Assembly (NCBI RefSeq): GCF_011682065.1
Contig: NZ_VUYU01000021.1
Coordinates: forward strand, 55,205-119,204
DNA length: 64,000 bases
Direction: 5' to 3'
Source of the DNA: Massilia rubra
Lineage (GTDB): Bacteria; Pseudomonadota; Gammaproteobacteria; Burkholderiales; Burkholderiaceae_D
Under the pieces are notes generated by a model. The model searched no databases. It was not told the origin of the DNA and saw only the letters and a program-made list of their open reading frames with translations. This document shows, in pieces, positions 45,982-53,553 of this stretch. Both the position numbers and the translations under genes were made by a program. The number at the start of each line of letters is the position of its first letter. Within the stretch, counting starts at the first letter, position 1.

Positions 45982-46653
45982 ATGGCCACACTCTCAAGCA
46001 AACAAATGTCCAGAACTCCCGCGCTCCCCCCTCGCAAGCTGCGCATTGTCGTCGTCAACACGATCGTGCCGGATGGCGGCGAGCACGATGCCGCCCTGGC
46101 CGTCCAGGTCATGCGCGGCAATGCGCTGCGCATCGGCCTGCTCGAATCGGGCTACGACATCGTCGCTTCGCTGCCCGCCGATATCTACCTTCCGGAAAGG
46201 ATTGCCCAACTACAGCCCGACATGATCATCATCGATGCCGAATCGGACGCGCGCGACGTGCTCGAGCACATCGTCATCGCCACCCGCGACGAGCGCCGCC
46301 CGATCGTGCTGTTTACCGAGGACGACACCACCACCAGCATGGACGCGGCCATGGCGGCCGGTGTGTCGGCCTACATCGTGGCCGGCTTGCAGTCCGAGCG
46401 CATCAAACCGGTGCTGAACGTGGCGCTGGCGCGTTTCCGCCAGGAGCAGAAACTGCTGGCCGAGCTCAGCGAGACGCGCCACAAGCTGGCCGAGCGCAAG
46501 GTGATCGACCGCGCCAAGGGCATCTTGATGACGCATCACCGGCTGACCGAGGACCAGGCCTACCAGAAGCTGCGCAGCATGGCGATGAACAAGAATCTGA
46601 AGCTGGCGGAGATCGCCCAGCGCATCCTCGATGTCGAGGATCTGCTCGGTTGA
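45982..46653 (+). CDS. nasT: NasT, ANTAR antiterminator of nitrate assimilation
   Basis: A 223-residue protein with a receiver-like domain (IVVVNTIVPDGGEHDAAL, MIIIDAESDARD, GVSAYIVAGL) and a C-terminal ANTAR RNA-binding domain (VIDRAKGILMTHHRL, LAEIAQRILDVEDLL). I use the ATG at 45982, since the frame before it starts only at a TTG. It lies 30 bases before nasS. In Klebsiella-, Pseudomonas- and Azotobacter-type systems NasT binds dual-hairpin leaders to prevent termination. Such a leader lies upstream of narK at 47965. Confidence 0.9.
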   Translation: MATLSSKQMSRTPALPPRKLRIVVVNTIVPDGGEHDAALAVQVMRGNALRIGLLESGYDIVASLPADIYLPERIAQLQPDMIIIDAESDARDVLEHIVIATRDERRPIVLFTEDDTTTSMDAAMAAGVSAYIVAGLQSERIKPVLNVALARFRQEQKLLAELSETRHKLAERKVIDRAKGILMTHHRLTEDQAYQKLRSMAMNKNLKLAEIAQRILDVEDLLG

Positions 46654-46683
46654 ATCGGTGCCGGCAGGAACACAAGGAGTGGT

Positions 46684-47826
46684 ATGGCAGTGATAAACAG
46701 TAATCAATTGCGCACGGTCAGGATCGGCTTCATGCCCTTGACCGATTGCGCGTCGCTGGTCATGGCGGCCGAGTGCGGCTTCGACCGCCAGTACGGCATC
46801 AGGATCGTGCTCAGCCGCGAGACCTCATGGGCCAATCTGCGCGACAAGCTCGGCTCGGGCGCGCTCGACGCCGCCCATGTGTTGTATGGCCTGATGTACG
46901 GCGTGCAGCTGGGCATCGGCTGTCAGCGGCAGGCGATGGCGGTGCTCATGAACCTGAGCCGCAATGGCCAGGCGGTGACCTTGTCGCGCGCGCTGGCGGA
47001 GCAGGGCGCGCTCGATGGGCCGAGCCTGGCGCAGCACATGCGCGATCGTCCCCGCAGCACCACGTTCGCCCACACTTTTCCGACTGGTAACCACGCGATG
47101 CTGCTGTATTACTGGCTGGCGGCGCACGGCATCGACCCGTTGCGCCAGGCGCGCGCGCTGACGGTGCCGCCGGCCCAGATGGTGGGCAGCTTGCGGGAGG
47201 GCATGATCGACGGTTTCTGCGCGGGCGAGCCGTGGGGCCAGCGCGCTATCGACGAGGGTGTGGGCATGACGGCGGTGACCAGCCAGCAAATCTGGCCCGA
47301 TCATCCGGGCAAGGTGCTGGGAACCACGGCGGCGTTTGCCGCGAGCGAACCGGCTACCTGCCGCGCCATGATCGCGGCGGTGCTCGACGCCAGCCGCTGG
47401 ATCGAGGCGTCAACCGCCAACAAGGAGCAGACGGCCACGGCGCTGGCCGGGTCGGCCTACCTGAACACGGGCAGGCAAGCCATCGCGGCGCGCCTGGCGG
47501 GGCAGTACGACAACGGCGCCGGCGCGCGCTGGACGGATGCGCGGGCGCTGAGTTTTCATGGCGACGGCGAGGTCAATTTTCCGTATCTGTCGGATGGCAT
47601 GTGGTTCATGACCCAGCACAAAAGGTGGGGCCTGTTGCGCGAGGAGCCGGATTACCTGGGGACGGCGCAGGCGGTCAACCGGATCGACTTGTATAGAGGC
47701 GCGGCCGAGATGACCGGAACCCAGTTGCCGGCATCAAGCATGCGCAGCGCGACCCTGATCGACGGCGTGCGCTGGGATGGCAGCGACCCGCGCGGCTATG
47801 CCGGGTCGTTTTCGATTCATCAATGA
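46684..47826 (+). CDS. nasS: NasS, nitrate/nitrite-sensing NrtA-like protein
   Basis: A 380-residue protein of the NrtA/CmpA binding-protein fold (VRIGFMPLTDCASLVMAAEC, HTFPTGNHAML, GFCAGEPWGQRAI). It has no signal peptide, which separates cytosolic NasS sensors from periplasmic NrtA. It directly follows nasT, with AAGGAG upstream. In known systems NasS holds NasT when nitrate is absent and releases it when nitrate binds. Confidence 0.9.
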   Translation: MAVINSNQLRTVRIGFMPLTDCASLVMAAECGFDRQYGIRIVLSRETSWANLRDKLGSGALDAAHVLYGLMYGVQLGIGCQRQAMAVLMNLSRNGQAVTLSRALAEQGALDGPSLAQHMRDRPRSTTFAHTFPTGNHAMLLYYWLAAHGIDPLRQARALTVPPAQMVGSLREGMIDGFCAGEPWGQRAIDEGVGMTAVTSQQIWPDHPGKVLGTTAAFAASEPATCRAMIAAVLDASRWIEASTANKEQTATALAGSAYLNTGRQAIAARLAGQYDNGAGARWTDARALSFHGDGEVNFPYLSDGMWFMTQHKRWGLLREEPDYLGTAQAVNRIDLYRGAAEMTGTQLPASSMRSATLIDGVRWDGSDPRGYAGSFSIHQ

Positions 47827-47934
47827 AAGAAGGACGCACGCGTGCACGCATCATTTTCGGGCATTGTTGCACCGCAATGTAGCGTCCGCTTGAATTCCAC
47901 CCTCGAACCCTTCCATCCCACCCCTGACCCACGC

Positions 47935-47950
47935 TGGCACGGCGTTTGCT
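47935..47950 (+). promoter_or_regulatory. sigma-54 promoter of the nitrate operon
   Basis: TGGCACGGCGTTTGCT matches the RpoN -24/-12 consensus (TGGCACGnnnnTTGCA) except for the last base. The predicted start near 47961 falls four bases before the first leader hairpin. Confidence 0.85.
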
Positions 47951-47964
47951 AATCAATACCTATC

Positions 47965-48013
47965 GGATCAATGGCGATCCCCTGAACAACTTGCGCTGAT
48001 CTAACGACGGATC
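47965..48013 (+). promoter_or_regulatory. ANTAR (NasT) RNA target: two hexaloop hairpins
   Basis: Hairpin P1 is GGATC-AATGGC-GATCC (47965-47980). Hairpin P2 is GATCT-AACGAC-GGATC (47998-48013), with a stem that extends to 8 bp as GCTGATCT/GGATCGGC. Both six-base loops have A at position 1 and G at position 4, the known ANTAR recognition pattern. A 17-base linker separates the core hairpins. Confidence 0.85.
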
Positions 48014-48024
48014 GGCAGGACAAC

Positions 48025-48074
48025 GGCGTCCGTCCAACCTGGTTTGATAACCGGGTCTGGTCGGACGCCTTTTT
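48025..48074 (+). terminator. leader terminator of the nitrate operon
   Basis: GGCGTCCG (48025-48032) and CGGACGCC (48062-48069) pair around an inner hairpin, followed by TTTTT (48070-48074). It lies 20 bases before the narK ATG, so it can only be an attenuator of the operon. Confidence 0.85.
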
Positions 48075-48093
48075 GTTTTTAACGGGATAAAAC

Positions 48094-49398
48094 ATGGCCA
48101 CCAAAGCAAACACCATCGCTCTCTTTAGTATGAGCACACCGCAGATGCGCGCCTTCCACCTGACCTGGATGGCCTTCTTCGTCTGCTTCTTCGCCTGGTT
48201 CGCCTGCGCGCCGCTGATGCCCATTATCAAAGGCGAATTCGGCCTCACCCTGGCCCAGGTCGCCAACATCAACATCGCGGCCGTCGCCATCACCATCCTG
48301 GTCCGCCTGGTCGTCGGCCCCATGTGCGACCGCTTCGGCCCGCGCAAGGCCTACACCGGCCTGCTGCTGCTCGGCGCCATCCCCGTACTTGGCGTGGCCG
48401 CCTCGCAAAGCTACGAAAGCTTCCTGTTCTTCCGCCTCGGCATCGGCGCCGTGGGCGCCAGCTTCGTCATCACCCAGTACCACACCTCGGTCATGTTCGC
48501 CCCCAACGTCGTCGGCACCGCCAACGCGGCCGCCGCCGGCTGGGGCAACGCCGGCGGCGGCGCGGCCCAGGCGCTGATGCCCTTGCTGGTCGGCGCGCTG
48601 GTGATGCTGGGCGTGAGCGAAGCCCTCGGCTGGCGCGTGGCCCTCCTGGTCCCCGGCGTGCTGATGATCGTCATGGCTGGCCTGTACTGGAAATTTACCC
48701 AGGACTGCCCGCAAGGTAACTACGACGCCATGCGCGCCGCCGGCATCCCTATCGAAGGTGGCAAGAAAGGCGGCTGGGAGAGCTTCAAGGCCGCCAGCGC
48801 CAATCACCGCGTGTGGCTGCTGTTCGTCACCTACGGCGCCTGCTTCGGTATCGAGATCTTCATCCACAATATCGCCGCCGTCTACTACGTCGACCACTTC
48901 AAACTGAGCCTGAAAGAAGCCGGCATGGCCGCCGGCAGCTTCGGCCTGCTGGCGCTGTTCGCCCGTGCGCTGGGCGGCTGGGTATCGGACAAGATGGCCA
49001 TGCGCGGCACCATCAACAGCCGCGTCACATTGCTGTTCGTGCTGATGATCGGCGAAGGCGCTGGCCTCCTGTGGTTCGCCAAGGCCGACGGCGTCGCCTT
49101 CGCGGTGATCGCCATGCTGGTCTTCGGCCTGTTCACCCACATGGCTTGCGGCGCCACGTACGCGCTGGTGCCCTTCATCGACAGCAAGGCCCTCGGCGGC
49201 GTGGCCGGCATCATCGGCGCCGGTGGCAACGTGGGTGCGGTCGCTGCCGGCTTCCTGATGAAAGGCACTGGCGACATTGCCCAAACCCTCACCATCCTCA
49301 GCGGCCTGGTGCTGCTGTCGGCGCTGTGCGCCATCGCGGTCCGGCTCAGCGCCGCCGTGGACGACCGTCCGGTCGCCGTCAACAATGCAGTCGCTTAG
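48094..49398 (+). CDS. narK: NarK/NasA-type nitrate/nitrite transporter (MFS)
   Basis: A 434-residue major facilitator with about 12 membrane helices. Nitrate-porter motifs are present (GWGNAGGGAAQALMP in TM5 and GAGGNVGAVAAGF in TM11), as are the GPMCDRFGPRKAY loop and the substrate arginines expected for NarK. First gene of the narK-nirB-nirD-nasC-nasA operon, behind a sigma-54 promoter and NasT-type leader. Imports nitrate for assimilation. Confidence 0.93.
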   Translation: MATKANTIALFSMSTPQMRAFHLTWMAFFVCFFAWFACAPLMPIIKGEFGLTLAQVANINIAAVAITILVRLVVGPMCDRFGPRKAYTGLLLLGAIPVLGVAASQSYESFLFFRLGIGAVGASFVITQYHTSVMFAPNVVGTANAAAAGWGNAGGGAAQALMPLLVGALVMLGVSEALGWRVALLVPGVLMIVMAGLYWKFTQDCPQGNYDAMRAAGIPIEGGKKGGWESFKAASANHRVWLLFVTYGACFGIEIFIHNIAAVYYVDHFKLSLKEAGMAAGSFGLLALFARALGGWVSDKMAMRGTINSRVTLLFVLMIGEGAGLLWFAKADGVAFAVIAMLVFGLFTHMACGATYALVPFIDSKALGGVAGIIGAGGNVGAVAAGFLMKGTGDIAQTLTILSGLVLLSALCAIAVRLSAAVDDRPVAVNNAVA

Positions 49399-49409
49399 GG
49401 AGAACCAGC

Positions 49410-51944
49410 ATGAAGATCATCGTCATCGGCCACGGCATGGTAGGCCACAAATTCCTCGAGTCGCTCGGCGCTGCCGCCGCGCCAGGGTTGGAAGTGACGG
49501 TCCTGTGCGAGGAGCCGCGCGCCGCCTACGACCGCGTGCACCTGTCGGAATTCTTCTCCGGTAAATCGGCCGACGACCTGTCGCTGGTGCCGGCCGGTTT
49601 CTTCGAGGGCGGCAACATGCTGCTCAAGCTGAACGCGAAGGCCGTCGCCGTCGATCGCGAAGCCAGAACCGTCACCGTCGGCAGTGGCGAAGTGCTGGCC
49701 TACGACAAACTGGTATTCGCCACCGGTTCGTATCCGTTCGTGCCGCCGCTGGCCGGCAAGGACCGCAAGGACTGCTTCGTCTACCGCACCATCGAAGACC
49801 TGGAAGCGATGCTCGAATGCGGCAAGCGCTCCAGGACCGGCGTGGTGATCGGCGGCGGCCTGCTTGGCCTGGAATGCGCCAAGGCCCTGCGCGACATGCA
49901 GCTGCAAACCCACGTGGTGGAATTCGCCCCGCGCCTGATGGCGGTGCAGGTCGACGATGGCGGCGCGCGCGTGCTGCGCACCAAGATCGAAGACCTGGGC
50001 GTGACTGTCCACACGCAAAAGAACACGCTCGAGATCATCGACGGCGAAGACGGCACGCACCGCATGAACTTTGCCGACGGCAGCCATCTGGATACCGACA
50101 TGATCGTCTTCTCGGCCGGCATCCGCCCGCGCGACGACCTGGCGCGCCTGTGCGGGCTGGCGATCGGCCCGCGCGGCGGCATCGCCATCGACAACAGCTG
50201 CCTCACGTCCGACCCGGACGTCTACGCCATCGGCGAATGCGCGCTGTGGAACGGCCAGTTGTTCGGCCTCGTGGCGCCGGGCTACGACATGGCCCGCGTC
50301 GCCGCGCGCCATTTGCTGGGTGAGCAAGCGGCTGCCTTTACCGGCGCCGACATGAGTACCAAGCTCAAACTGATGGGCGTGGACGTGGCCAGCATTGGCG
50401 ATCCGCACGCGGCCAGCCCGGGCAGCCGCTCGTACCAGTTCACCGACGAGCGCAAACAGGTCTACAAGAAGATCGTGGTGTCGGACTGCGGCAAATTCCT
50501 GCTCGGCGGCGTGATGGTGGGCGACGCCAGCGAGTACGGCACCCTGCTGCAGATGATGTTGAATAAGATCGAGCTGCCCGAGTCGCCCGAATTCCTGATC
50601 CTGCCGCAAAGCGACGGCAAGGCGCGCCCGGGCCTGGGCGTGGACGCGCTGCCCGACACGGCCCAGATATGCTCCTGCAACGATGTATCGAAAGGCGACC
50701 TGTGCGTCGCCGTGTGCGGTGGCGCCACCACCATCGGCGCGCTTAAAAGCTGCACCAAGGCCGGTTCCACCTGCGGCGGCTGCGTGGCGCTGGTCACGCA
50801 GGTGATGAAGGCCGAGATGAAAAAGCAGGGCATGGCCGTCAACAACCACGTCTGCGAACACTTCCCGTACTCGCGCCAGGAGATCTACCACCTGGTCAAG
50901 GTCGGCAAGATCACATCCTTCGAAGACCTGCTGGCGCAGCACGGCACGGGACGCGGTTGCGATGTCTGCAAACCGGTGGCCGCCAACGTGCTGGCCTCGA
51001 CCTGGAACGACTTCGTGCTCAAGCCAGAACACGCCAGCCTGCAGGATTCGAACGATTACTTCCTCGGTAACATCCAGAAGGACGGCACTTATTCGGTGGT
51101 TCCGCGCATGCCGGGCGGGGAAGTGACGGCCGATGGCCTGATCGCGGTCGGCATGGTCGCCAAAAAATACAGCCTGTACACCAAGATCACCGGCGGCCAG
51201 CGGGTCGACCTGTTCGGCGCGCGCGTCGAGCAGTTGCCTTTCATCTGGGAAGAACTGATCGAGGCCGGTTTTGAGTCGGGCCACGCCTACGGAAAATCGC
51301 TGCGCACTGTCAAATCGTGCGTGGGTTCCACCTGGTGCCGCTACGGCGTGGCCGACAGCGTCGGTTTCGCCATCGAACTGGAAAACCGCTACAAAGGCTT
51401 GCGCACGCCGCACAAGATCAAGTTCGGCGTCTCCGGCTGCACCCGCGAATGCGCCGAAGCGCAGGGCAAGGACGTGGGCCTGATCGCCACCGAAAAGGGC
51501 TGGAACCTGTACGTGTGCGGCAACGGCGGCATGAAGCCGCGCCACGCCGAACTGATTGCCTCGGACCTGGACCAGGAAACCGTGGTGCGCTACATCGACC
51601 GCTTCCTGATGTTCTATGTACGCACCGCCGACCGCCTGCAGCGCACCAGCGTCTGGCGCGACAACCTCGAAGGCGGCCTCGATTACCTCAAATCGGTGGT
51701 CATCGACGACAAGCTGCACCTGGCCGCCGAACTCGAAGCGGACATGCAGCACGTGGTCGATACCTACGCCTGCGAGTGGAAGAACGCCGTCAACGATCCG
51801 GCCACGCGCCAGCGCTTCCGCCATTTCGTCAACAGCGACCAGGCCGACCAGAACGTGGTCTTCATGCCCGAACGCGGCCAGATTCGCCCGGCCACGATCG
51901 AAGAACGCAAGCGCGTCATCCCTCTCATCGTCAAAACCGCCTAA
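49410..51944 (+). CDS. nirB: NirB, assimilatory NADH-nitrite reductase large subunit
   Basis: An 844-residue enzyme of normal length. FAD/NADH domains (IIVIGHGMVGHKF, GVVIGGGLLGLECA) come first. A BFD-type [2Fe-2S] segment (ICSCNDVSKGDLC, STCGGC) follows near residues 415-455. The C-terminal sirohaem/[4Fe-4S] motif is CVGSTWCRYG with GVSGCTRECAEA. It reduces nitrite to ammonium in the cytoplasm. Starts 11 bases after narK. Confidence 0.96.
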   Translation: MKIIVIGHGMVGHKFLESLGAAAAPGLEVTVLCEEPRAAYDRVHLSEFFSGKSADDLSLVPAGFFEGGNMLLKLNAKAVAVDREARTVTVGSGEVLAYDKLVFATGSYPFVPPLAGKDRKDCFVYRTIEDLEAMLECGKRSRTGVVIGGGLLGLECAKALRDMQLQTHVVEFAPRLMAVQVDDGGARVLRTKIEDLGVTVHTQKNTLEIIDGEDGTHRMNFADGSHLDTDMIVFSAGIRPRDDLARLCGLAIGPRGGIAIDNSCLTSDPDVYAIGECALWNGQLFGLVAPGYDMARVAARHLLGEQAAAFTGADMSTKLKLMGVDVASIGDPHAASPGSRSYQFTDERKQVYKKIVVSDCGKFLLGGVMVGDASEYGTLLQMMLNKIELPESPEFLILPQSDGKARPGLGVDALPDTAQICSCNDVSKGDLCVAVCGGATTIGALKSCTKAGSTCGGCVALVTQVMKAEMKKQGMAVNNHVCEHFPYSRQEIYHLVKVGKITSFEDLLAQHGTGRGCDVCKPVAANVLASTWNDFVLKPEHASLQDSNDYFLGNIQKDGTYSVVPRMPGGEVTADGLIAVGMVAKKYSLYTKITGGQRVDLFGARVEQLPFIWEELIEAGFESGHAYGKSLRTVKSCVGSTWCRYGVADSVGFAIELENRYKGLRTPHKIKFGVSGCTRECAEAQGKDVGLIATEKGWNLYVCGNGGMKPRHAELIASDLDQETVVRYIDRFLMFYVRTADRLQRTSVWRDNLEGGLDYLKSVVIDDKLHLAAELEADMQHVVDTYACEWKNAVNDPATRQRFRHFVNSDQADQNVVFMPERGQIRPATIEERKRVIPLIVKTA

Positions 51945-51954
51945 GGAGAAGCTC

Positions 51955-52302
51955 ATGCACCGCGATATCGAACTGACCAATTGGACCGCCGTCTGCTCGC
52001 TCGACGAGATCGTCCCCAACACCGGCGTGTGCGCACTCCTGAACGGCGAACAGGTCGCCGTGTTCCACGTGGCTGATGCCGAAGAACGCGTCTTCGCCAT
52101 CGGCAACTACGATCCGAACAGCGGCGTATCGGTACTCTCGCGCGGCCTGGTGGGCAGCTTGGGCGAACGCATCGTGGTGGCCTCGCCGATCTACAAACAG
52201 CACTTTGACCTGTTCACCGGCGAATGCCTGGAAGCGCCGGAACACTCGGTGCCGAGCTACCGCGCGCGGGTCGAAGACGGCAAGGTGTGGGTCTGCGCAT
52301 GA
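51955..52302 (+). CDS. nirD: NirD, nitrite reductase small subunit
   Basis: A 115-residue Rieske-fold subunit (LTNWTAVCSLDEIVPNTGVC, HFDLFTGECLE) without the Rieske cysteine/histidine cluster ligands, as usual for NirD. AAGGAG precedes the ATG. The stop overlaps the next start (ATGA). Confidence 0.94.
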   Translation: MHRDIELTNWTAVCSLDEIVPNTGVCALLNGEQVAVFHVADAEERVFAIGNYDPNSGVSVLSRGLVGSLGERIVVASPIYKQHFDLFTGECLEAPEHSVPSYRARVEDGKVWVCA

Positions 52303-53540
52303 CAAACTCCACGACTGCGCCCGTCGCCAGGCAATCGCTGGTCGTCATCGGCAACGGCATGGCCGGCATGCGCACGGTCGAGGAAATGCTCAAGCTGGCG
52401 CCGGAGCTGTACGACATCACGGTGTTCGGCGCCGAGCCGCATGGCAATTACAACCGCATCCTGCTCTCGCCGCTGCTGGCCGGCGAAAAGAACATCGACG
52501 ACATCATGCTGCACACGCGCGAATGGTATGCCGCCAACGGCATCACCTTGCACGCGGGCGACCCGGTGGTGCACATCGACCGCCGCAAGCGCATGGTGCG
52601 CTCGCAGTCGGGGCGCGAAGTCTGGTACGACCGTGTGCTACTGGCCACCGGTTCCAAGCCCTTCATCGTGCCGGTGCCCGGCCACAAACTGGCGGGCGTG
52701 ATCGGTTTTCGCGACATCCAGGATGTCGATACCATGCTGGAAGCGGCCCGCAGCGGCGGCCACGCGGTCGTCATTGGCGGCGGCCTGCTCGGGCTGGAGG
52801 CGGCCAACGGCCTGCTACGGCGCGGCATGCAGGTGACCGTGGTGCATGTGATGGACAGCCTGATGAACCAGCAGCTCGACAAACCGGCCGCGCTGCTCCT
52901 GAAAACCGCGCTCGAACTCAAAGGCCTGCGCTTCCTGCTCGAAGCGCACACCAGCGAGATCGTGGGAGAGTCGCGCGTCAAAGCGGTGCGCTTCAAGGAC
53001 GGCAGCGAAATCCCGGCCGACCTGGTCGTCATGGCCGCCGGCGTGCGCCCGAACATCGAGCTGGCCAAGGCGGCCGGCCTGCACTGCGAGCGCGCCATCG
53101 TCGTCGACGACACCTTGCAGACCTACGACCCGCGCATCTACGCCGTGGGCGAATGCGTGCAGCACCGCAGCGCCACCTTCGGGCTGGTGGCCCCGATCTG
53201 GGACCAGGCCAAGGTCTGCGGCGCGCACCTGGCGCGCAACGGCCACCGCCGCTACGTCCAGCAAGCCACGCCGACCAAGCTGAAAGTGACCGGTGTCGAC
53301 CTGTATTCGGTCGGCGACTTTATCGGCGGCGAGGGCAGCGAAGACCTGGTGCTGCGCGACCCGCGCCGTGGTATCTACAAACGCCTGGTGTTGGCCGGTA
53401 ACCGCATCGCGGGCGCCGTCCTGTACGGCGACGTGCAGGACGGCCCCTGGTACTTCGGCCTGATCCAGAACCGCACCGACATATCGGCCATGCGCAGCCG
53501 CCTGCTGTTCGGCGAAGCCCTGTGCGCCCAAGCTGCCTGA
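52299..53540 (+). CDS. nasC: FAD/NAD(P)-dependent electron-transfer subunit of nitrate reductase (NasC-like)
   Basis: A 413-residue flavoprotein with GNGMAGMRTVEE (FAD), LATGSKPFIVPVPG and GGGLLGLEAANGL (NAD(P)H) motifs. It resembles the N-terminal half of NirB without the sirohaem domain. Between nirD and nasA and overlapping nirD by 4 bases, it most likely feeds electrons to NasA, as NasC does in Klebsiella. The gene symbol rests on that context. Confidence 0.82.
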   Translation: MTNSTTAPVARQSLVVIGNGMAGMRTVEEMLKLAPELYDITVFGAEPHGNYNRILLSPLLAGEKNIDDIMLHTREWYAANGITLHAGDPVVHIDRRKRMVRSQSGREVWYDRVLLATGSKPFIVPVPGHKLAGVIGFRDIQDVDTMLEAARSGGHAVVIGGGLLGLEAANGLLRRGMQVTVVHVMDSLMNQQLDKPAALLLKTALELKGLRFLLEAHTSEIVGESRVKAVRFKDGSEIPADLVVMAAGVRPNIELAKAAGLHCERAIVVDDTLQTYDPRIYAVGECVQHRSATFGLVAPIWDQAKVCGAHLARNGHRRYVQQATPTKLKVTGVDLYSVGDFIGGEGSEDLVLRDPRRGIYKRLVLAGNRIAGAVLYGDVQDGPWYFGLIQNRTDISAMRSRLLFGEALCAQAA

Positions 53541-53553
53541 CACGGAGCCCGAC

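Noticed and set aside
46684..47826. Periplasmic NrtA nitrate-binding protein
   Set aside because: No signal peptide or lipobox, and it pairs with nasT. NasS is the better reading.
49395..52106. 903-codon minus-strand frame
   Set aside because: Antisense to nirB, whose cofactor motifs are complete.
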